A DNA stretch of 64,000 bases, from NCBI RefSeq assembly GCF_020099395.1, contig NZ_CP083590.1, positions 2,418,001 to 2,482,000 on the forward strand, read 5' to 3'. The position numbers and the translations under genes were made by a program. The DNA comes from Streptomyces mobaraensis. Lineage in GTDB: Bacteria > Actinomycetota > Actinomycetes > Streptomycetales > Streptomycetaceae. Of this stretch, positions 1 to 9,777 are shown in pieces. The notes beneath the pieces were generated by a model. It saw only the letters and a list, made by a program, of their open reading frames with translations. It was not told where the DNA came from and did no database searches. Numbering within the stretch: the first letter of the stretch is position 1; every line of letters begins with the position of its first letter.

Positions 1-301
1 CCCAGCCGACGACCGACTCGGTCTCCGGCCGGGGGACGAAGACGCCGGGTCCGACCTGGAGCTCCAGGTAGCGGAAGAAGGCGCGCCCGGTGATGTGCTG
101 GAGGGGTTCGCGGGCCTCGCGGCGGGCGACGGCCTCCCAGTAGCGGGCGTCGAAGTCCCCGTCGGCGACCAGGTGCAGCTCACCCCGTTTGACGCCGTGC
201 ACGAAGGCCGCGAGCTCCTCCGCGTCGAAGCGCGGGGAGGGCACGCCGGCGTCGGCCAGCCGCTGGGTGGCCTGCGCCACCTCGGCGAGCAGCAGGTTCA
301 C
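1..301 (-). CDS. prmC: PrmC/HemK release-factor glutamine methyltransferase (partial, N-terminal 100 residues)
   Basis: This enzyme uses SAM to methylate the glutamine of the GGQ motif in release factors RF1 and RF2. Only the N-terminal part is present; the gene runs off the left edge. The visible protein starts MNLLLAEVAQATQRL and reaches VPRPETESVVGW, where PRPETE is the family signature that opens the SAM-binding domain. The start is GTG at 301-299. It lies 47 bp downstream of prfA in the same direction, the usual order, so enzyme and substrate are probably co-transcribed. The NPPY catalytic motif lies outside the window. Confidence 0.93.
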   Translation of the reverse strand, partial: MNLLLAEVAQATQRLADAGVPSPRFDAEELAAFVHGVKRGELHLVADGDFDARYWEAVARREAREPLQHITGRAFFRYLELQVGPGVFVPRPETESVVGW

Positions 302-348
302 TGGACCTTCCTCCTGTTGCGCTCCATGACCAACTCCGTACGCGATCT

Positions 349-1428
349 CTACTGTGCGGCAGCCAGCTTGGCCGCCGAGTCGGCGTCGACGCACGCCTGG
401 ATGACCGCGTCCAGCTCGCCGTCGAGCACCTGGTCCAAGTTGTACGCCTTGAAGCCGACCCGGTGGTCCGAGATCCGGTTTTCCGGGAAGTTGTACGTCC
501 GGATCTTCTCGGAGCGGTCGACGGTGCGGACCTGGCTGCGGCGCGCGTCCGCGGCCTCGGCCTCGGCCTTCTCCTGCGCCGCGGCGAGCAGCCGGGAGCG
601 GAGGATGCGCAGGGCCTGCTCCTTGTTCTGGAGCTGGCTCTTCTCGTTCTGGCAGGAGGCCACGACGCCGGTCGGCAGGTGGGTGATGCGGACGGCCGAG
701 TCGGTGGTGTTGACGGACTGGCCGCCGGGGCCGGACGAGCGGTAGACGTCGATCCGCAGGTCGTTGGGGTTGATCTCGACGTCGATCTCCTCGGCCTCGG
801 GCGTGACGAGCACGCCGGCGGCGGAGGTGTGGATGCGGCCCTGGGACTCGGTGGCCGGCACGCGCTGGACGCGGTGCACGCCGCCCTCGTACTTCAGCCG
901 GGCCCAGACGCCCTGGCCGGGCTCGGTGGCGCCGTTGCCGCCCTTGGTCTTGACGGCGACCTGGACGTCCTTGTAGCCGCCGAGCTCGGACTCGGTGGAG
1001 TCGATGATCTCGGTCTTCCAGCCGACGCGCTCGGCGTAGCGCAGGTACATGCGCAGCAGGTCGCCCGCGAAGAGGGCGGACTCGTCGCCGCCGGCGCCCG
1101 CCTTGATCTCCAGGATGACGTCCTTGTCGTCGCTGGGGTCGCGCGGGACGAGCAGCAGGCGGAGCTTCTCGGTGAGCTCCTCGCGCTGCTTCTCCAGCAC
1201 CTTGACCTCGGCGGCGAAGTCGGGGTCGTCGGCCGCGAACTCGCGCGCCGTGTCGATGTCGTCCCCGGTCTGCTTCCAGGAGCGGTACGTGCCGACGATC
1301 GGGGTCAGCTCGGCGTAGCGCTTGTTGAGCTTGCGGGCGTTGGCCTGGTCCGCGTGGACGGAGGGGTCGGCGAGCCGCTTCTCGAGGTCGGCGTGCTCGC
1401 CGATCAGTTCCTCGACTGCCTCGAACAT
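349..1428 (-). CDS. prfA: Peptide chain release factor 1 (RF1)
   Basis: RF1 recognises UAA and UAG stop codons and triggers release of the finished protein. The GGQ loop ([20 protein letters not shown]) is intact and carries the glutamine that PrmC methylates. The codon-recognition motif is PAT, within [16 protein letters not shown], which is RF1 type rather than the SPF of RF2. The length of 359 residues is normal. I chose ATG at 1428; a TTG one codon upstream is also in frame, but AGGGA sits about 7 bases before the ATG. The gene lies between rpmE and prmC. A hairpin separates it from rpmE, so it probably has its own promoter in 1429-1491. Confidence 0.97.
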   Translation of the reverse strand: MFEAVEELIGEHADLEKRLADPSVHADQANARKLNKRYAELTPIVGTYRSWKQTGDDIDTAREFAADDPDFAAEVKVLEKQREELTEKLRLLLVPRDPSDDKDVILEIKAGAGGDESALFAGDLLRMYLRYAERVGWKTEIIDSTESELGGYKDVQVAVKTKGGNGATEPGQGVWARLKYEGGVHRVQRVPATESQGRIHTSAAGVLVTPEAEEIDVEINPNDLRIDVYRSSGPGGQSVNTTDSAVRITHLPTGVVASCQNEKSQLQNKEQALRILRSRLLAAAQEKAEAEAADARRSQVRTVDRSEKIRTYNFPENRISDHRVGFKAYNLDQVLDGELDAVIQACVDADSAAKLAAAQ

Positions 1429-1491
1429 CAAGATTCCCTAAGCGAAGGTGACGGAGCTGCTGGAAGTGACGGACCGGCCGGACGACAAAGC

Positions 1492-1534
1492 GCCGGTCCG
1501 GCCGTCCCCCGCCGAGGAGGGACGGCCGACCGGC
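1492..1534 (-). terminator. Hairpin downstream of rpmE
   Basis: The arms 1492-1508 and 1519-1534 are complementary over 16-17 bp with one bulged base and enclose a 10-base loop. The hairpin begins 13 bp past the rpmE stop codon. It has no T run, as is common for strong GC-rich terminators in actinomycetes. It probably limits read-through from rpmE into prfA. Confidence 0.6.
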
Positions 1535-1546
1535 GCCTGCGGGTCG

Positions 1547-1768
1547 CTACTTCTTCGTCCCGGCGTTCTTGCCGAAGCGGGCCTCGAACCGCGCCACACG
1601 GCCACCGGTGTCGAGGATCTTCTGCTTGCCCGTGTAGAACGGGTGGCACTCGGAGCACACGTCGGCACGGATGGTGCCGTCCGCGACGGTGCTACGGGTG
1701 GTGAACGAGGCGCCACAGGTGCAGCTGACCTGGGTCTCGACGTACTCCGGGTGGATGTCGCGCTTCAA
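1547..1768 (-). CDS. rpmE: 50S ribosomal protein L31, zinc-binding form
   Basis: This is ribosomal protein L31 of 73 residues, [16 protein letters not shown] at the N-terminus. It keeps the zinc-ligand cysteines (CTC near residue 16 and CSEC near residue 36), so it is the C+ form, which is replaced by a cysteine-free paralogue under zinc shortage. The start is TTG at 1768, chosen because AGGAG sits 5 bases upstream and because family members begin MKRDIHP. An exact sigma-R-type promoter lies about 100 bp upstream, matching the thiol-stress control known for rpmE in Streptomyces coelicolor. The upstream neighbour is an LCP ligase gene. Confidence 0.96.
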   Translation of the reverse strand: MKRDIHPEYVETQVSCTCGASFTTRSTVADGTIRADVCSECHPFYTGKQKILDTGGRVARFEARFGKNAGTKK

Positions 1769-1870
1769 GGGTTCTCCTAGGTTCGGGAGGGCACCGGGTC
1801 GTGCGGCGGGATTGCCGTACGTGAACCGGGGCCGACGTACCAGTCTGCCAGTACCGGCCGCATCCCCCAA

Positions 1871-1896
1871 AACGGGGTCGGCGAGCCCGTTATTCC
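1871..1896 (-). promoter_or_regulatory. Sigma-R-type promoter of rpmE
   Basis: On the minus strand GGAAT (1896-1892) is followed after exactly 18 bases by GTT (1873-1871), the full GGAAT-N18-GTT consensus of the thiol-oxidative-stress sigma factor SigR. The predicted start of transcription near 1864 gives a leader of about 95 bases before the TTG of rpmE. rpmE is an established SigR target in S. coelicolor, so the match is likely functional. Confidence 0.75.
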
Positions 1897-1927
1897 CGGG
1901 CCCCTGGCGTGCGGCGTTCGACGGGGA

Positions 1928-3043
1928 CTACTTCACGACGCCGTCCGCGTCCGTCTTCGTCCCCTCGCCGTCCTTGAGGGCCGACGCCGGGATCTGCTTG
2001 TCCTCGTGCAGCGCCTGCCACATCTCCTTGGCGGCCTTCAGCGGCACCACGCGGTTCTTGTCCAGCGGGTCGGTGGTGACGGGCAGCGTCACCATGTGCA
2101 TGTCGCCGGAGCCGATGCCCTTGAGGCCGTTGGCGAAGGAGAGCAGCTTCTGTACCGAGGCCAGGTCGGAGTCGGTGGTGAGCGCCTTGGTGGCGGTGTC
2201 CGCGATCCCGTAGAGCTTGGTCGGGCTGGTGAACAGGCCGACGGACTTGACCTGGTCGATCAGCGCCTTGATGAACGCCTGCTGGAGCTTGATCCGGCCG
2301 AGGTCGCTGCCGTCGCCGACGCCGTGCCGGGTGCGGACGAGGCCGAGCGACTGCTCGCCGTTGAGGGTGTGCTTGCCGGCCGGGAGGTCGAGGTGGCTCC
2401 ACTTGTCGCGGATCGGCTTGGTGGTGGTCACCTCGACGCCGCCGAGCTTGTCGATGAGTTTCTGGAAGCCGGCGAAGTCGACCTCCAGGTAGTGGTCCAT
2501 CCGGATCCCGGTCATGGCCTCGACGGTCTTCACCGCGCAGACCGCGCCGCCCACCGAGTACGCGTCGTTGAACTGCGCCCGCCGGACGGCCGGGCTGGTC
2601 TTGCCGTCGAGGGTCTTGCACTCGGGCCGGGGGACCATGGTGTCGCGCGGGATGCTGACCACGCTGGCCTGCTTGTGACCCGCGTAGACGTGGACGATCA
2701 TCGCGGTGTCGGAGCGGGAGCTGCCCTCGTCGCGGCCGTACTTGTTGTTGTCGCCGGCCCGCGAGTCGGACCCCAGCACGAGGATGTCCTGCGAGCCGTT
2801 GTCCACATTGTCGGGGCGGTCGGTGCCGAGCGCGGAGTTGATGTCCACACCGTGCAGGTTGCCGTTGAGCTTGAAGTAGACGTATCCGATCCCGGATCCG
2901 CCCAGGACGACCAGCGCGGCGGCCGTCCAGAGGACTATTCGCCAGCCCGTACGGCGCGCACGGGGCTTGCGCCTGCGGCCATGGGGTCCGCCGGGGCGCC
3001 GACGGCGCGCTCCCGCCTGCCTGCCCCTGGTCTCGTCCGCCAT
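1928..3043 (-). CDS. LCP (LytR-CpsA-Psr) family wall-polymer ligase
   Basis: This is a 371-residue membrane-anchored LCP protein. These enzymes transfer undecaprenyl-linked glycopolymers, such as teichoic-acid-like chains, to peptidoglycan outside the membrane. The first 32 residues are very basic and cytoplasmic. One membrane segment follows at about 34-57 (WRIVLWTAAALVVLGGSGIG), and the catalytic domain faces out. It shows the LCP hallmarks ILVLGSDSRAGD, SDTAMIVHV, SIPRDT and the arginine-rich GLVRTRH segment. It sits between rho and rpmE with wide gaps on both sides, so it is probably a single transcription unit. The polymer cannot be told from sequence. Confidence 0.9.
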   Translation of the reverse strand: MADETRGRQAGARRRRPGGPHGRRRKPRARRTGWRIVLWTAAALVVLGGSGIGYVYFKLNGNLHGVDINSALGTDRPDNVDNGSQDILVLGSDSRAGDNNKYGRDEGSSRSDTAMIVHVYAGHKQASVVSIPRDTMVPRPECKTLDGKTSPAVRRAQFNDAYSVGGAVCAVKTVEAMTGIRMDHYLEVDFAGFQKLIDKLGGVEVTTTKPIRDKWSHLDLPAGKHTLNGEQSLGLVRTRHGVGDGSDLGRIKLQQAFIKALIDQVKSVGLFTSPTKLYGIADTATKALTTDSDLASVQKLLSFANGLKGIGSGDMHMVTLPVTTDPLDKNRVVPLKAAKEMWQALHEDKQIPASALKDGEGTKTDADGVVK

Positions 3044-3367
3044 ACGCTCCTCAGTCCTCCGCTGGTTCGGCTTCCCCCCTGCCGCCCGATCAGGCGCGGT
3101 GCCTCGCCACTTTCAGACGGCGAGGTCTGCGACAGGGTTGCACGGAGCCGTGAGAGCGCCTTCTTAGGAACCGACCGGACGGAACGCCGTGACAAACCCA
3201 CCCACACCCCCTGTCACCTGGGTTTTCGCCCATCGCACCGGTGCCGTTTCGCCGCACTTCGCCGGGTGTTCCTGTGGCGGAAGTCTCAGAAGGTCACGGT
3301 GAGGACTCGGCAAGATCACGAAGGAAACACCGGACGTGCGGGGTCCCGAAAACCCGGCCCGAAAACG
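3044..3367. other. Upstream region of the LCP gene
   Basis: This 324-bp stretch holds no convincing gene. It must contain the promoter of the LCP gene, but I see no clear -35/-10 pair. GTGACA and TGTCAC flank an A+C-rich stretch near 3188-3220, a weak inverted repeat. The rho hairpin follows it. Confidence 0.4.
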
Positions 3368-3405
3368 CGGAACCTCCCCGCCACCGAGGTGACGGGGAGG
3401 TTCCG
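3368..3405 (-). terminator. rho terminator hairpin
   Basis: A perfect 13-bp stem (CGGAACCTCCCCG at 3368-3380 with its complement at 3393-3405) encloses a 12-base loop, 22 bp past the rho stop codon. There is no T tract. Confidence 0.7.
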
Positions 3406-3427
3406 GAGACTGCCGGCGGCCGCCGGG

Positions 3428-5473
3428 TCAGTCGTTGCCGTTGCCCGGCGCGGGCGCCGTCTTGGCGATCTGCATCAGGAACTCGGCGTTCGACTTCGTC
3501 TGCTTCATCTTGTCGAGGAGCAGCTCGATGGCCTGCTGCGAGTCCAGCGCGTGCAGCACCCGGCGGAGCTTCCAGACGATGGAGAGCTCCTCGCCGCCGA
3601 GCAGGATCTCCTCCTTGCGGGTGCTGGACGGGTCGACGTCCACCGCGGGGAAGATGCGCTTGTCGGCGAGCTTCCGGTCGAGCTTGAGCTCCATGTTGCC
3701 GGTGCCCTTGAACTCCTCGAAGATCACCTCGTCCATCCGCGAGCCGGTCTCGACCAGCGCGGTGGCCAGGATGGTCAGCGAGCCGCCGTCCTCGATGTTC
3801 CGCGCGGCACCGAAGAACTTCTTCGGCGGGTAGAGCGCGGTCGAGTCGACACCACCGGACAGGATGCGGCCGGAGGCCGGCGCCGCCAGGTTGTAGGCGC
3901 GGCCCAGGCGGGTGATGGAGTCGAGCAGCACGACCACGTCGTGACCCAGCTCCACGAGGCGCTTGGCGCGCTCGATGGCCAGCTCGGCGACGGTGGTGTG
4001 GTCCTCGGCCGGGCGGTCGAAGGTCGAGGAGATGACCTCGCCCTTGACCGACCGCTGCATGTCGGTGACCTCTTCCGGACGCTCGTCGACCAGGACGACC
4101 ATCAGGTGGCACTCGGGGTTGTTGGTGGTGATCGCGTTGGCGATCGCCTGCATGATCATGGTCTTGCCGGTCTTCGGCGGGGCCACGATCAGACCGCGCT
4201 GGCCCTTGCCGATGGGGGCGACCAGATCGATGATACGGGTCGTCAGGACGCCCGGGTCGGTCTCCAACCGCAGCCGGTCCTGCGGGTAGAGCGGGGTCAG
4301 CTTGTGGAACTCCGGGCGGCCGCGGCCGGTTTCGGGCGCCATGCCGTTCACCGAGTCGAGGCGCACGAGGGCGTTGAACTTCTCGCGCCGCTCGCCGTCC
4401 TTCGGCTGCCGCACCGCGCCGGTGACGTGGTCGCCCTTGCGCAGGCCGTTCTTGCGGACCTGGGCGAGGGAGACGTAGACGTCGTTCGGGCCCGGCAGGT
4501 AGCCGGAGGTGCGGATGAAGGCGTAGTTGTCGAGGATGTCCAGGATGCCCGCGACGGGGATCAGGACGTCGTCCTCGGACAGCTGCGGCTCGTTCGCGAA
4601 CTCGTCGCGGCCACGACGGCCCCGGCGGTCGCGGTAGCGGCCGCGACGGCCGCGACGGCCGCCCGCCTCGTCGTCGAAGTCGTCCTGCGGGGCCTCGGCG
4701 CGCCCGGCGCGCTGCTGGCGGTTGCCGCCCTGCTGGCCGGCGCCGGCCTCGTCGCCACGGCGGTCACGGCGGTCGCGCTGGCCACGCTCGCCACGGTCGC
4801 CGCGCTCACCGCGGTCGCCCCGCTCGCGGCGGTCGCCCTTCTGACCGCGCTCGGCGCGGTCGCCGCGCTCCTGGCGGTCGCCCTTGGCGCCGCGGCCCTC
4901 GGCGGTGTCCACAGCGGCCTCGGGCTTCTCCGAGGTCAGCACCTCGGCACGGGCCTCGGTCCGCGCCTCGGCGGTGGGCTCCGGAGAGCCCGCGGGGGCG
5001 GTGGCACGGCGACGGCGGCGCTCACCGGCCGGCGCCTCCTCGGCGCCCGGCTGGCCCGGGATCTCGATCTGCTGCTGGGCGGCGGGTGCCTTCTCGGCGG
5101 TCTTCTCGGCGGCCTCGCCGGTACGGGCCCGGGAGGTGGCGCGGCGCTTCGGCTTCTCCGCCGGCTGCTCCGCGGCCGGCTCGGCGGCGGGCTTGGCGGA
5201 GGCGCCGGAACCGGCCTGCCTCTCCTTGATGACCTCGATCAGCTGGCCTTTGCGCATCCGCGCGGTGCCCTTGATGCCGAGGCTGGAGGCGAGCTGCTGG
5301 AGCTCGGCCAGGACCATGGCGTCGAGGCCCGTGCCCGAGCGTCGCCGCCGGGGGGCGGCGGAAGCACCGGTGGCGGGCGCGGCGGGAGCGTCCGTGGCGG
5401 GCGCGGAGGCATTGCCCGCGGCACCCTTGGTGCCCGCGGCGTTCACGCCCATCAGATCGGTGGTGTCGCTCAC
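3428..5473 (-). CDS. rho: Transcription termination factor Rho with long basic insertion
   Basis: Rho is a hexameric RNA helicase that ends transcription at unstructured, untranslated RNA. The protein has 681 residues, against about 420 in E. coli. The extra length is an Ala/Arg/Gly/Asp-rich stretch at about 80-290, with [20 protein letters not shown] repeats, inserted between the Rho_N helices ([18 protein letters not shown]) and the RNA-binding domain ([20 protein letters not shown]). The ATPase core is intact: Walker A PPKTGKT near 431-438 and Walker [17 protein letters not shown]. The start is GTG at 5473 with GGAAGG upstream. Such insertions are typical of actinobacterial Rho. A leader of about 310 bases precedes it. 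Confidence 0.97.
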   Translation of the reverse strand: MSDTTDLMGVNAAGTKGAAGNASAPATDAPAAPATGASAAPRRRRSGTGLDAMVLAELQQLASSLGIKGTARMRKGQLIEVIKERQAGSGASAKPAAEPAAEQPAEKPKRRATSRARTGEAAEKTAEKAPAAQQQIEIPGQPGAEEAPAGERRRRRATAPAGSPEPTAEARTEARAEVLTSEKPEAAVDTAEGRGAKGDRQERGDRAERGQKGDRRERGDRGERGDRGERGQRDRRDRRGDEAGAGQQGGNRQQRAGRAEAPQDDFDDEAGGRRGRRGRYRDRRGRRGRDEFANEPQLSEDDVLIPVAGILDILDNYAFIRTSGYLPGPNDVYVSLAQVRKNGLRKGDHVTGAVRQPKDGERREKFNALVRLDSVNGMAPETGRGRPEFHKLTPLYPQDRLRLETDPGVLTTRIIDLVAPIGKGQRGLIVAPPKTGKTMIMQAIANAITTNNPECHLMVVLVDERPEEVTDMQRSVKGEVISSTFDRPAEDHTTVAELAIERAKRLVELGHDVVVLLDSITRLGRAYNLAAPASGRILSGGVDSTALYPPKKFFGAARNIEDGGSLTILATALVETGSRMDEVIFEEFKGTGNMELKLDRKLADKRIFPAVDVDPSSTRKEEILLGGEELSIVWKLRRVLHALDSQQAIELLLDKMKQTKSNAEFLMQIAKTAPAPGNGND

Positions 5474-5652
5474 GAAGGGGTCCTTCCCTGGAGCGGGCGT
5501 CGGCCTGTCTGGCTCGGCGACCGGTTGTGCTGTCCGGCTGCGGTCCTGATCGCGGACCGGGCCGGGGCGGTGGTCCGCCGCGGTACGGCGGAAGAATCAG
5601 TGCGTTGATGCCGACGTGGGGAAATCAGTGAGGACAAGACGCATCGCATCAC
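5470..5652 (-). CDS. Possible leader ORF in the rho 5' region
   Basis: A 60-codon frame ([20 protein letters not shown] at its N-terminus) starts in the rho leader. Its TGA stop overlaps the GTG start of rho in a GTGA. The product is Arg/Ser/Thr-rich with no known domain. It may be a translated leader that couples ribosome traffic to rho expression, or just an open frame in GC-rich DNA. I see no strong ribosome site, so I treat it as a candidate only. Confidence 0.25.
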   Translation of the reverse strand: MMRCVLSSLISPRRHQRTDSSAVPRRTTAPARSAIRTAAGQHNRSPSQTGRRPLQGRTPS

Positions 5653-5787
5653 TCATGTCGCCCACGCCGATTTCCGGAGCGTGCTCGAATCTGCTCAGGC
5701 AGTCTGGGAGGCTCCCGGAAGAAAAGCGGTCCCTGATCGGGACACAGAGCACCGAGCCGACGTGGCTTCGGGTGCAGACTTGAGGTT

Positions 5788-5814
5788 AACACTACCGGAT
5801 CCCACAAACATTCC
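5788..5814 (-). promoter_or_regulatory. Candidate rho promoter
   Basis: On the minus strand GGGGAAT (ending 5810) is followed after 19 bases by GTT (5790-5788), one base longer than the ideal SigR spacing. A vegetative -10-like TAGTGT (5794-5789) overlaps it, with no well-placed -35. Either way transcription would start near 5780 and give a leader of about 310 bases. The interval 5653-5886 holds nothing else I can recognise. Confidence 0.35.
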
Positions 5815-5886
5815 CCCTCTCAAAGTCCGGCAACCGCGTTTTCCGCGGGGCCTTCCTCGGCGGCGTACCACCGCGTTCGCCCCTTG

Positions 5887-6801
5887 TCAGGCGAGCGGCA
5901 GCACACTCGTCCCCCCGGCGTCGAGCGACAGCCGGTTGGCCGCCCATCCCTCGCCCGCCAGCCGTGCGACCTTGTCCGCCGCACTGTCCTCGACCAGCGC
6001 GAGCACCGTGGGGCCCGCGCCGGAGACGACCGCGGGGACGCCGTCCGCCCGCAGTCGGTTGACCAGGGCCACGCTCTCCGGCATCGCCGGGGCGCGGTAC
6101 TCCTGGTGGAGCCGGTCCTCGGTGGCCGGCAGCAGCAGGTCGGGGCGCCTGGTCAGGGCCTCGACGAGCAGCGCGGCCCGGCCGGCGTTGGCCGCCGCGT
6201 CCACATGGGGGACCTGGCGCGGCAGCAGGCCGCGCGCGGTCTCCGTCGCCACGGGACGGCCGGGCACGAAGACCACCGGAACGATGGAATCGGCGGGGTC
6301 CATCCGCACCGCGCGGGCCGCTCCCCCGTCCATCCAGGCCAGGGTGAAACCGCCGAGCAGGCAGGCCGCGACGTTGTCCGGGTGGCCCTCGATCTCGGTG
6401 GCCAGCTCCAGCATCGCCGTGGTGTCGAGCCGCTCGGCCCCGCCTATGGTCACCGCCCGGGCGGCGACGATGCCGGCGCAGATCGCGGCGGCCGAGGAGC
6501 CCAGGCCACGGCCGTGCGGGATGCGGTTGGCGCAGACGACCTCCAGGCCGCGCGGCTGGCCGCCCAGCAGGTCGAACGTGGTGCGCAGGGACCGTACGAG
6601 CAGGTGACCCTCGTCGCGCGGGAGCGAATCGGCGCCCTCGCCGGCGATGTCGATGTGCAGCCCGGATTCGGCCACCCGGACCACGACGTCGTCGTAGAGC
6701 CCCAGGGACAGACCGAGGGCGTCGAAGCCGGGACCGAGATTGGCGCTGGTGGCGGGGGTGCGCACTCGGACGGCGGCGGCGCGGAAGGCGGGACCGGCCA
6801 T
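5887..6801 (-). CDS. thrB: Homoserine kinase
   Basis: ThrB phosphorylates L-homoserine with ATP, the step between Hom and threonine synthase. The 304-residue protein is a GHMP kinase. The N-terminal substrate loop is VRTPATSANLGPGFDALGL, the ATP-binding glycine loop is PHGRGLGSSAAAICAG, and the C-terminal GHMP motif is VSGAGPTVLAL. The start is ATG at 6801, preceded by AAGGAGAG; longer upstream frames lack support. It follows thrC, but a strong hairpin lies in the 430-bp gap, so it probably has its own promoter. Confidence 0.96.
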   Translation of the reverse strand: MAGPAFRAAAVRVRTPATSANLGPGFDALGLSLGLYDDVVVRVAESGLHIDIAGEGADSLPRDEGHLLVRSLRTTFDLLGGQPRGLEVVCANRIPHGRGLGSSAAAICAGIVAARAVTIGGAERLDTTAMLELATEIEGHPDNVAACLLGGFTLAWMDGGAARAVRMDPADSIVPVVFVPGRPVATETARGLLPRQVPHVDAAANAGRAALLVEALTRRPDLLLPATEDRLHQEYRAPAMPESVALVNRLRADGVPAVVSGAGPTVLALVEDSAADKVARLAGEGWAANRLSLDAGGTSVLPLA

Positions 6802-7154
6802 CGCTCGATGACTCTCCTTGATGTGGCCTTGGTAGGGCGTGCGACATCCGCAAGGGCCGCGACGGCGGTACCGCATGGAGGGCGGCTTGGGTCTGCGACG
6901 GGGCGGAGTGAGGACAGCCTATCGAAGGAAGGTTCTGTGGCGACATAGGGCGCACAGGAGGCGCGCGATGCGTGTCGCACGCCAAGCCGTGCCCCGTGTC
7001 GATTTTGGCGGGCTTTCGTCGGGGTTGTGACCTGGGAATTCGCGGGTCCGAAGGGGAGCGGGCGAAATTTTCCGCCCTTCTCCTTTCTTCAGGGTCTCCT
7101 CGTGTTCCGTCGTGTCGCGCCCCGCGCCGGGATGTGCCGGCGCCTTTGCGGAGG
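6802..7154. other. Gap between thrB and the thrC terminator
   Basis: No gene is visible here. On the minus strand a -10-like TAGGCT (6921-6916) could start thrB transcription near 6909, giving a leader of about 108 bases. The -35 is not convincing. Around 7050-7095 there is an imperfect inverted repeat (GAAGGGGAGCGGGC with CCGCCCTTCTCC). Confidence 0.3.
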
Positions 7155-7189
7155 CCGGGCGGCCGTCCCGTCCTGGGACGGCCGCCCGG
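7155..7189 (-). terminator. thrC terminator hairpin
   Basis: A perfect 15-bp stem (7155-7169 with 7175-7189, CCGGGCGGCCGTCCC and its complement) has a 5-base loop and lies 45 bp past the thrC stop. It has no T run but is very stable. Confidence 0.75.
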
Positions 7190-7234
7190 GGGCGGGCCGG
7201 TACGCGGGCGGACCCGCGCGCCGGGGAACGGCCG

Positions 7235-8317
7235 TTACGCGAGCCCGAGGCGCTCGGCCGCCGCGGCCGCGTCCACCGGGACGGTGACCGGCTGCGGGGC
7301 ACCGGCCACCGCCCAGTCGGGGTCCTTGAGGCCGTTGCCCGTGACCGTACAGACGATGCGCTGGCCCGGATCCACCTTGCCCTGCTCGGCCGCCTTCAGC
7401 AGACCGGCGACGCTCGCCGCCGAGGCGGGCTCGACGAAGACACCCTCCTGAGCGGCCAACAGCCGGTAGGCGGCGAGGATCTGGCGGTCGGTCACCTCGT
7501 CGATGTGCCCGCCGGACTCGTCGCGCGCCCGCTCGGCGAACCGCCAGGAGGCGGGGTTGCCGATGCGGATGGCGGTGGCGATGGTGTGCGGCTCCTTCAC
7601 CGGCTCGCCGCGCACGATCGGCGCCGAGCCGGACGCCTGGTAGCCCCACATGCGCGGGGTGCGGGAGGCGATGCCGTCGGCGGCGTACTCCCGGTACCCC
7701 TTCCAGTACGCGGTGATGTTGCCCGCGTTACCCACCGGCAGGACGTGGATGTCCGGGGCGTCGCCGAGCGCGTCCACGATCTCGAAGGCGGCGGTCTTCT
7801 GCCCCTCGATGCGCACCGGATTGACCGAATTGACCAGCGCCACCGGGTAGTTGTCGGCCAGGGCGCGAGCCAGGTCCAGGCAGTCGTCGAAGTTGCCGTC
7901 GACCTGGAGGATGCGGGCGCCGTGCACCAGGGCCTGGCCCATCTTGCCGAGCGCGATCTTGCCCTCGGGCACCAGGACGGCGCAGACCATCCCGGCGCGC
8001 ACGGCGTAGGCCGCGGCGGACGCGGAGGTGTTGCCCGTGGAGGCGCAGATGACGGCCTTCGCGCCCTCCTCCTTCGCCCGGGTGATGGCCATCGTCATCC
8101 CGCGGTCCTTGAAGGAGCCGGTGGGGTTGGCGCCCTCCACCTTGAGGTGCACCTCGCAGCCGGTGCGCTCGGAGAGCACCTGGGCCGGCACCAGGGGCGT
8201 GCCGCCCTCGCGCAGGGTGACCACCGGCGTGTCCGCGGAGACCGGGAGGCGGTCGCGGTACTCCTCGATGATGCCGCGCCACTGACGGGTGGCGGCGTTG
8301 CCGTTGTTCGCAGACAT
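7235..8317 (-). CDS. thrC: Threonine synthase
   Basis: ThrC is a PLP enzyme that turns O-phosphohomoserine into threonine, the last step of the pathway. The 360-residue protein starts [20 protein letters not shown]. The PLP lysine lies in [12 protein letters not shown], and the phosphate loop is [13 protein letters not shown]. This is the short bacterial class. The start is ATG at 8317, 16 bp downstream of the hom stop, so hom and thrC are probably translated from one message. Frames that start farther upstream run through hom and are not real. Confidence 0.97.
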   Translation of the reverse strand: MSANNGNAATRQWRGIIEEYRDRLPVSADTPVVTLREGGTPLVPAQVLSERTGCEVHLKVEGANPTGSFKDRGMTMAITRAKEEGAKAVICASTGNTSASAAAYAVRAGMVCAVLVPEGKIALGKMGQALVHGARILQVDGNFDDCLDLARALADNYPVALVNSVNPVRIEGQKTAAFEIVDALGDAPDIHVLPVGNAGNITAYWKGYREYAADGIASRTPRMWGYQASGSAPIVRGEPVKEPHTIATAIRIGNPASWRFAERARDESGGHIDEVTDRQILAAYRLLAAQEGVFVEPASAASVAGLLKAAEQGKVDPGQRIVCTVTGNGLKDPDWAVAGAPQPVTVPVDAAAAAERLGLA

Positions 8318-8333
8318 GGTCTTCCTTGCTCCC

Positions 8334-9626
8334 CTACTCACCTTCGACGCGCATGATGCTGGCGACGCCGCGCACCGTGTCGAGCCTGCGCAGGGCCTCG
8401 ACGGTCGCCGACAGGGCGGCGTCGGGGGCCCGGTGCGTGACGACGACGAGCGCCGCCTCGCCGTCCTTGCCCTGCTGGCGAACGGTGTCGATGGAGACCC
8501 CGTGCTCGGCGAAGACCGTGGCCACCTGGGCGAGGACGCCCGGCTTGTCGGCGACGTCGAGGCTGATGTGGTAGCGCGTGACGACGTCGTCCATAGGGCT
8601 GACGGTGAGCCGCGCGTACGCCGACTCACCCGGCCCGGTGGTCCCGGCCAGCTTGTTGCGGCAGACGGCGACCAGGTCGCCGAGGACCGCGGAGGCGGTC
8701 GGCGCGCCGCCGGCGCCCGGCCCGTAGAACATCAGCTGCCCGGCGGCCTCGGCCTCGACGAACACCGCGTTGTACGCCTCGCGGACCGAGGCCAGCGGGT
8801 GGCTCAGCGGGATCATCGCGGGGTGGACGCGGGCGGTGACCGACCGGCCGTCGGCGGCGCGCTCGCAGATGGCCAGCAGCTTGATGGTGCAGCCCATCTG
8901 TTTCGCGGAGGCGAAGTCGGCGGCCGTGACCTCCGTCATGCCCTCGCGGTGGACGTCGTCGAGGCGCACCCGGGTGTGGAAGGCGATGCCGGCCAGGATC
9001 GCGGCCTTGGCGGCGGCGTCGAAGCCCTCGACGTCGGCGGTGGGGTCCGCCTCGGCGTAGCCGAGGGCGGTGGCCTCGTCCAGGGCCTCCTGGTAGCCCG
9101 CGCCCGTGGAGTCCATCTTGTCGAGGATGAAGTTGGTGGTGCCGTTGACGATGCCGAGGACCCGGTTGACCTTGTCGCCGGCGAGGGACTCGCGCAGCGG
9201 GCGGATCAGCGGGATGGCGCCGGCGACGGCGGCCTCGTAGTAGAGGTCCGTACCGTGCTGCCCGGCGGCGGCGTGCAGGGCGGCGCCGTCCTCGGCGAGC
9301 AGCGCCTTGTTGGCCGAGACGACGCTCGCGCCGTGCTCGAAGGCGGTGGTGATCAGCGTGCGGGCGGGCTCGATGCCGCCGATGACCTCGACGACGACGT
9401 CGATGTCGCCCCGTTTGACCAGGGCGGTCGCGTCGGTGGTGATCAGCTCGGCGGGCACCCCGGCCCGGACCCGGTCGGGCCGGCGCACCGCGATGCCGGC
9501 CAGCTCGACCGGGGCGCCGATCCGGGCCGCGAGGTCGTCGGCGTGCGTCGTCATGATGCGCGTCACCTCGGAGCCGACCACTCCACAGCCCAGCAGCGCC
9601 ACTTTCAGCGGACGCGTACGCATCAT
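8334..9626 (-). CDS. hom: Homoserine dehydrogenase with ACT domain
   Basis: Hom reduces aspartate semialdehyde to homoserine, the branch point leading to threonine and methionine. The protein has 430 residues. The NAD(P)-binding motif is [13 protein letters not shown] at the N-terminus. The catalytic region contains [11 protein letters not shown] and [15 protein letters not shown]-terminal ACT domain (about 350-430, [19 protein letters not shown]) is where threonine feedback would act. The start is ATG at 9626, with ACGAGG six bases upstream; a second ATG follows directly. It lies between lysA and thrC. Confidence 0.97.
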   Translation of the reverse strand: MMRTRPLKVALLGCGVVGSEVTRIMTTHADDLAARIGAPVELAGIAVRRPDRVRAGVPAELITTDATALVKRGDIDVVVEVIGGIEPARTLITTAFEHGASVVSANKALLAEDGAALHAAAGQHGTDLYYEAAVAGAIPLIRPLRESLAGDKVNRVLGIVNGTTNFILDKMDSTGAGYQEALDEATALGYAEADPTADVEGFDAAAKAAILAGIAFHTRVRLDDVHREGMTEVTAADFASAKQMGCTIKLLAICERAADGRSVTARVHPAMIPLSHPLASVREAYNAVFVEAEAAGQLMFYGPGAGGAPTASAVLGDLVAVCRNKLAGTTGPGESAYARLTVSPMDDVVTRYHISLDVADKPGVLAQVATVFAEHGVSIDTVRQQGKDGEAALVVVTHRAPDAALSATVEALRRLDTVRGVASIMRVEGE

Positions 9627-9777
9627 CCGACCTCGTTTCTCGTACATCTTGGGTGGTACACCAGTCTCACTCACCGGTCGGAGGCTTTCCCTCCCCCGTC
9701 CAGTATCCGAGATTCCGTCATCCGCCGGCCGGTTTCGGGGCGGCTTGCGGGGGCCTCGGCTCCGCTCTCCGCTTCCG

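Noticed and set aside
2006..5608. 1200-codon plus-strand open frame
   Set aside because: It runs antisense through the LCP and rho genes and has no family resemblance; long stop-free frames are normal opposite GC-rich genes.
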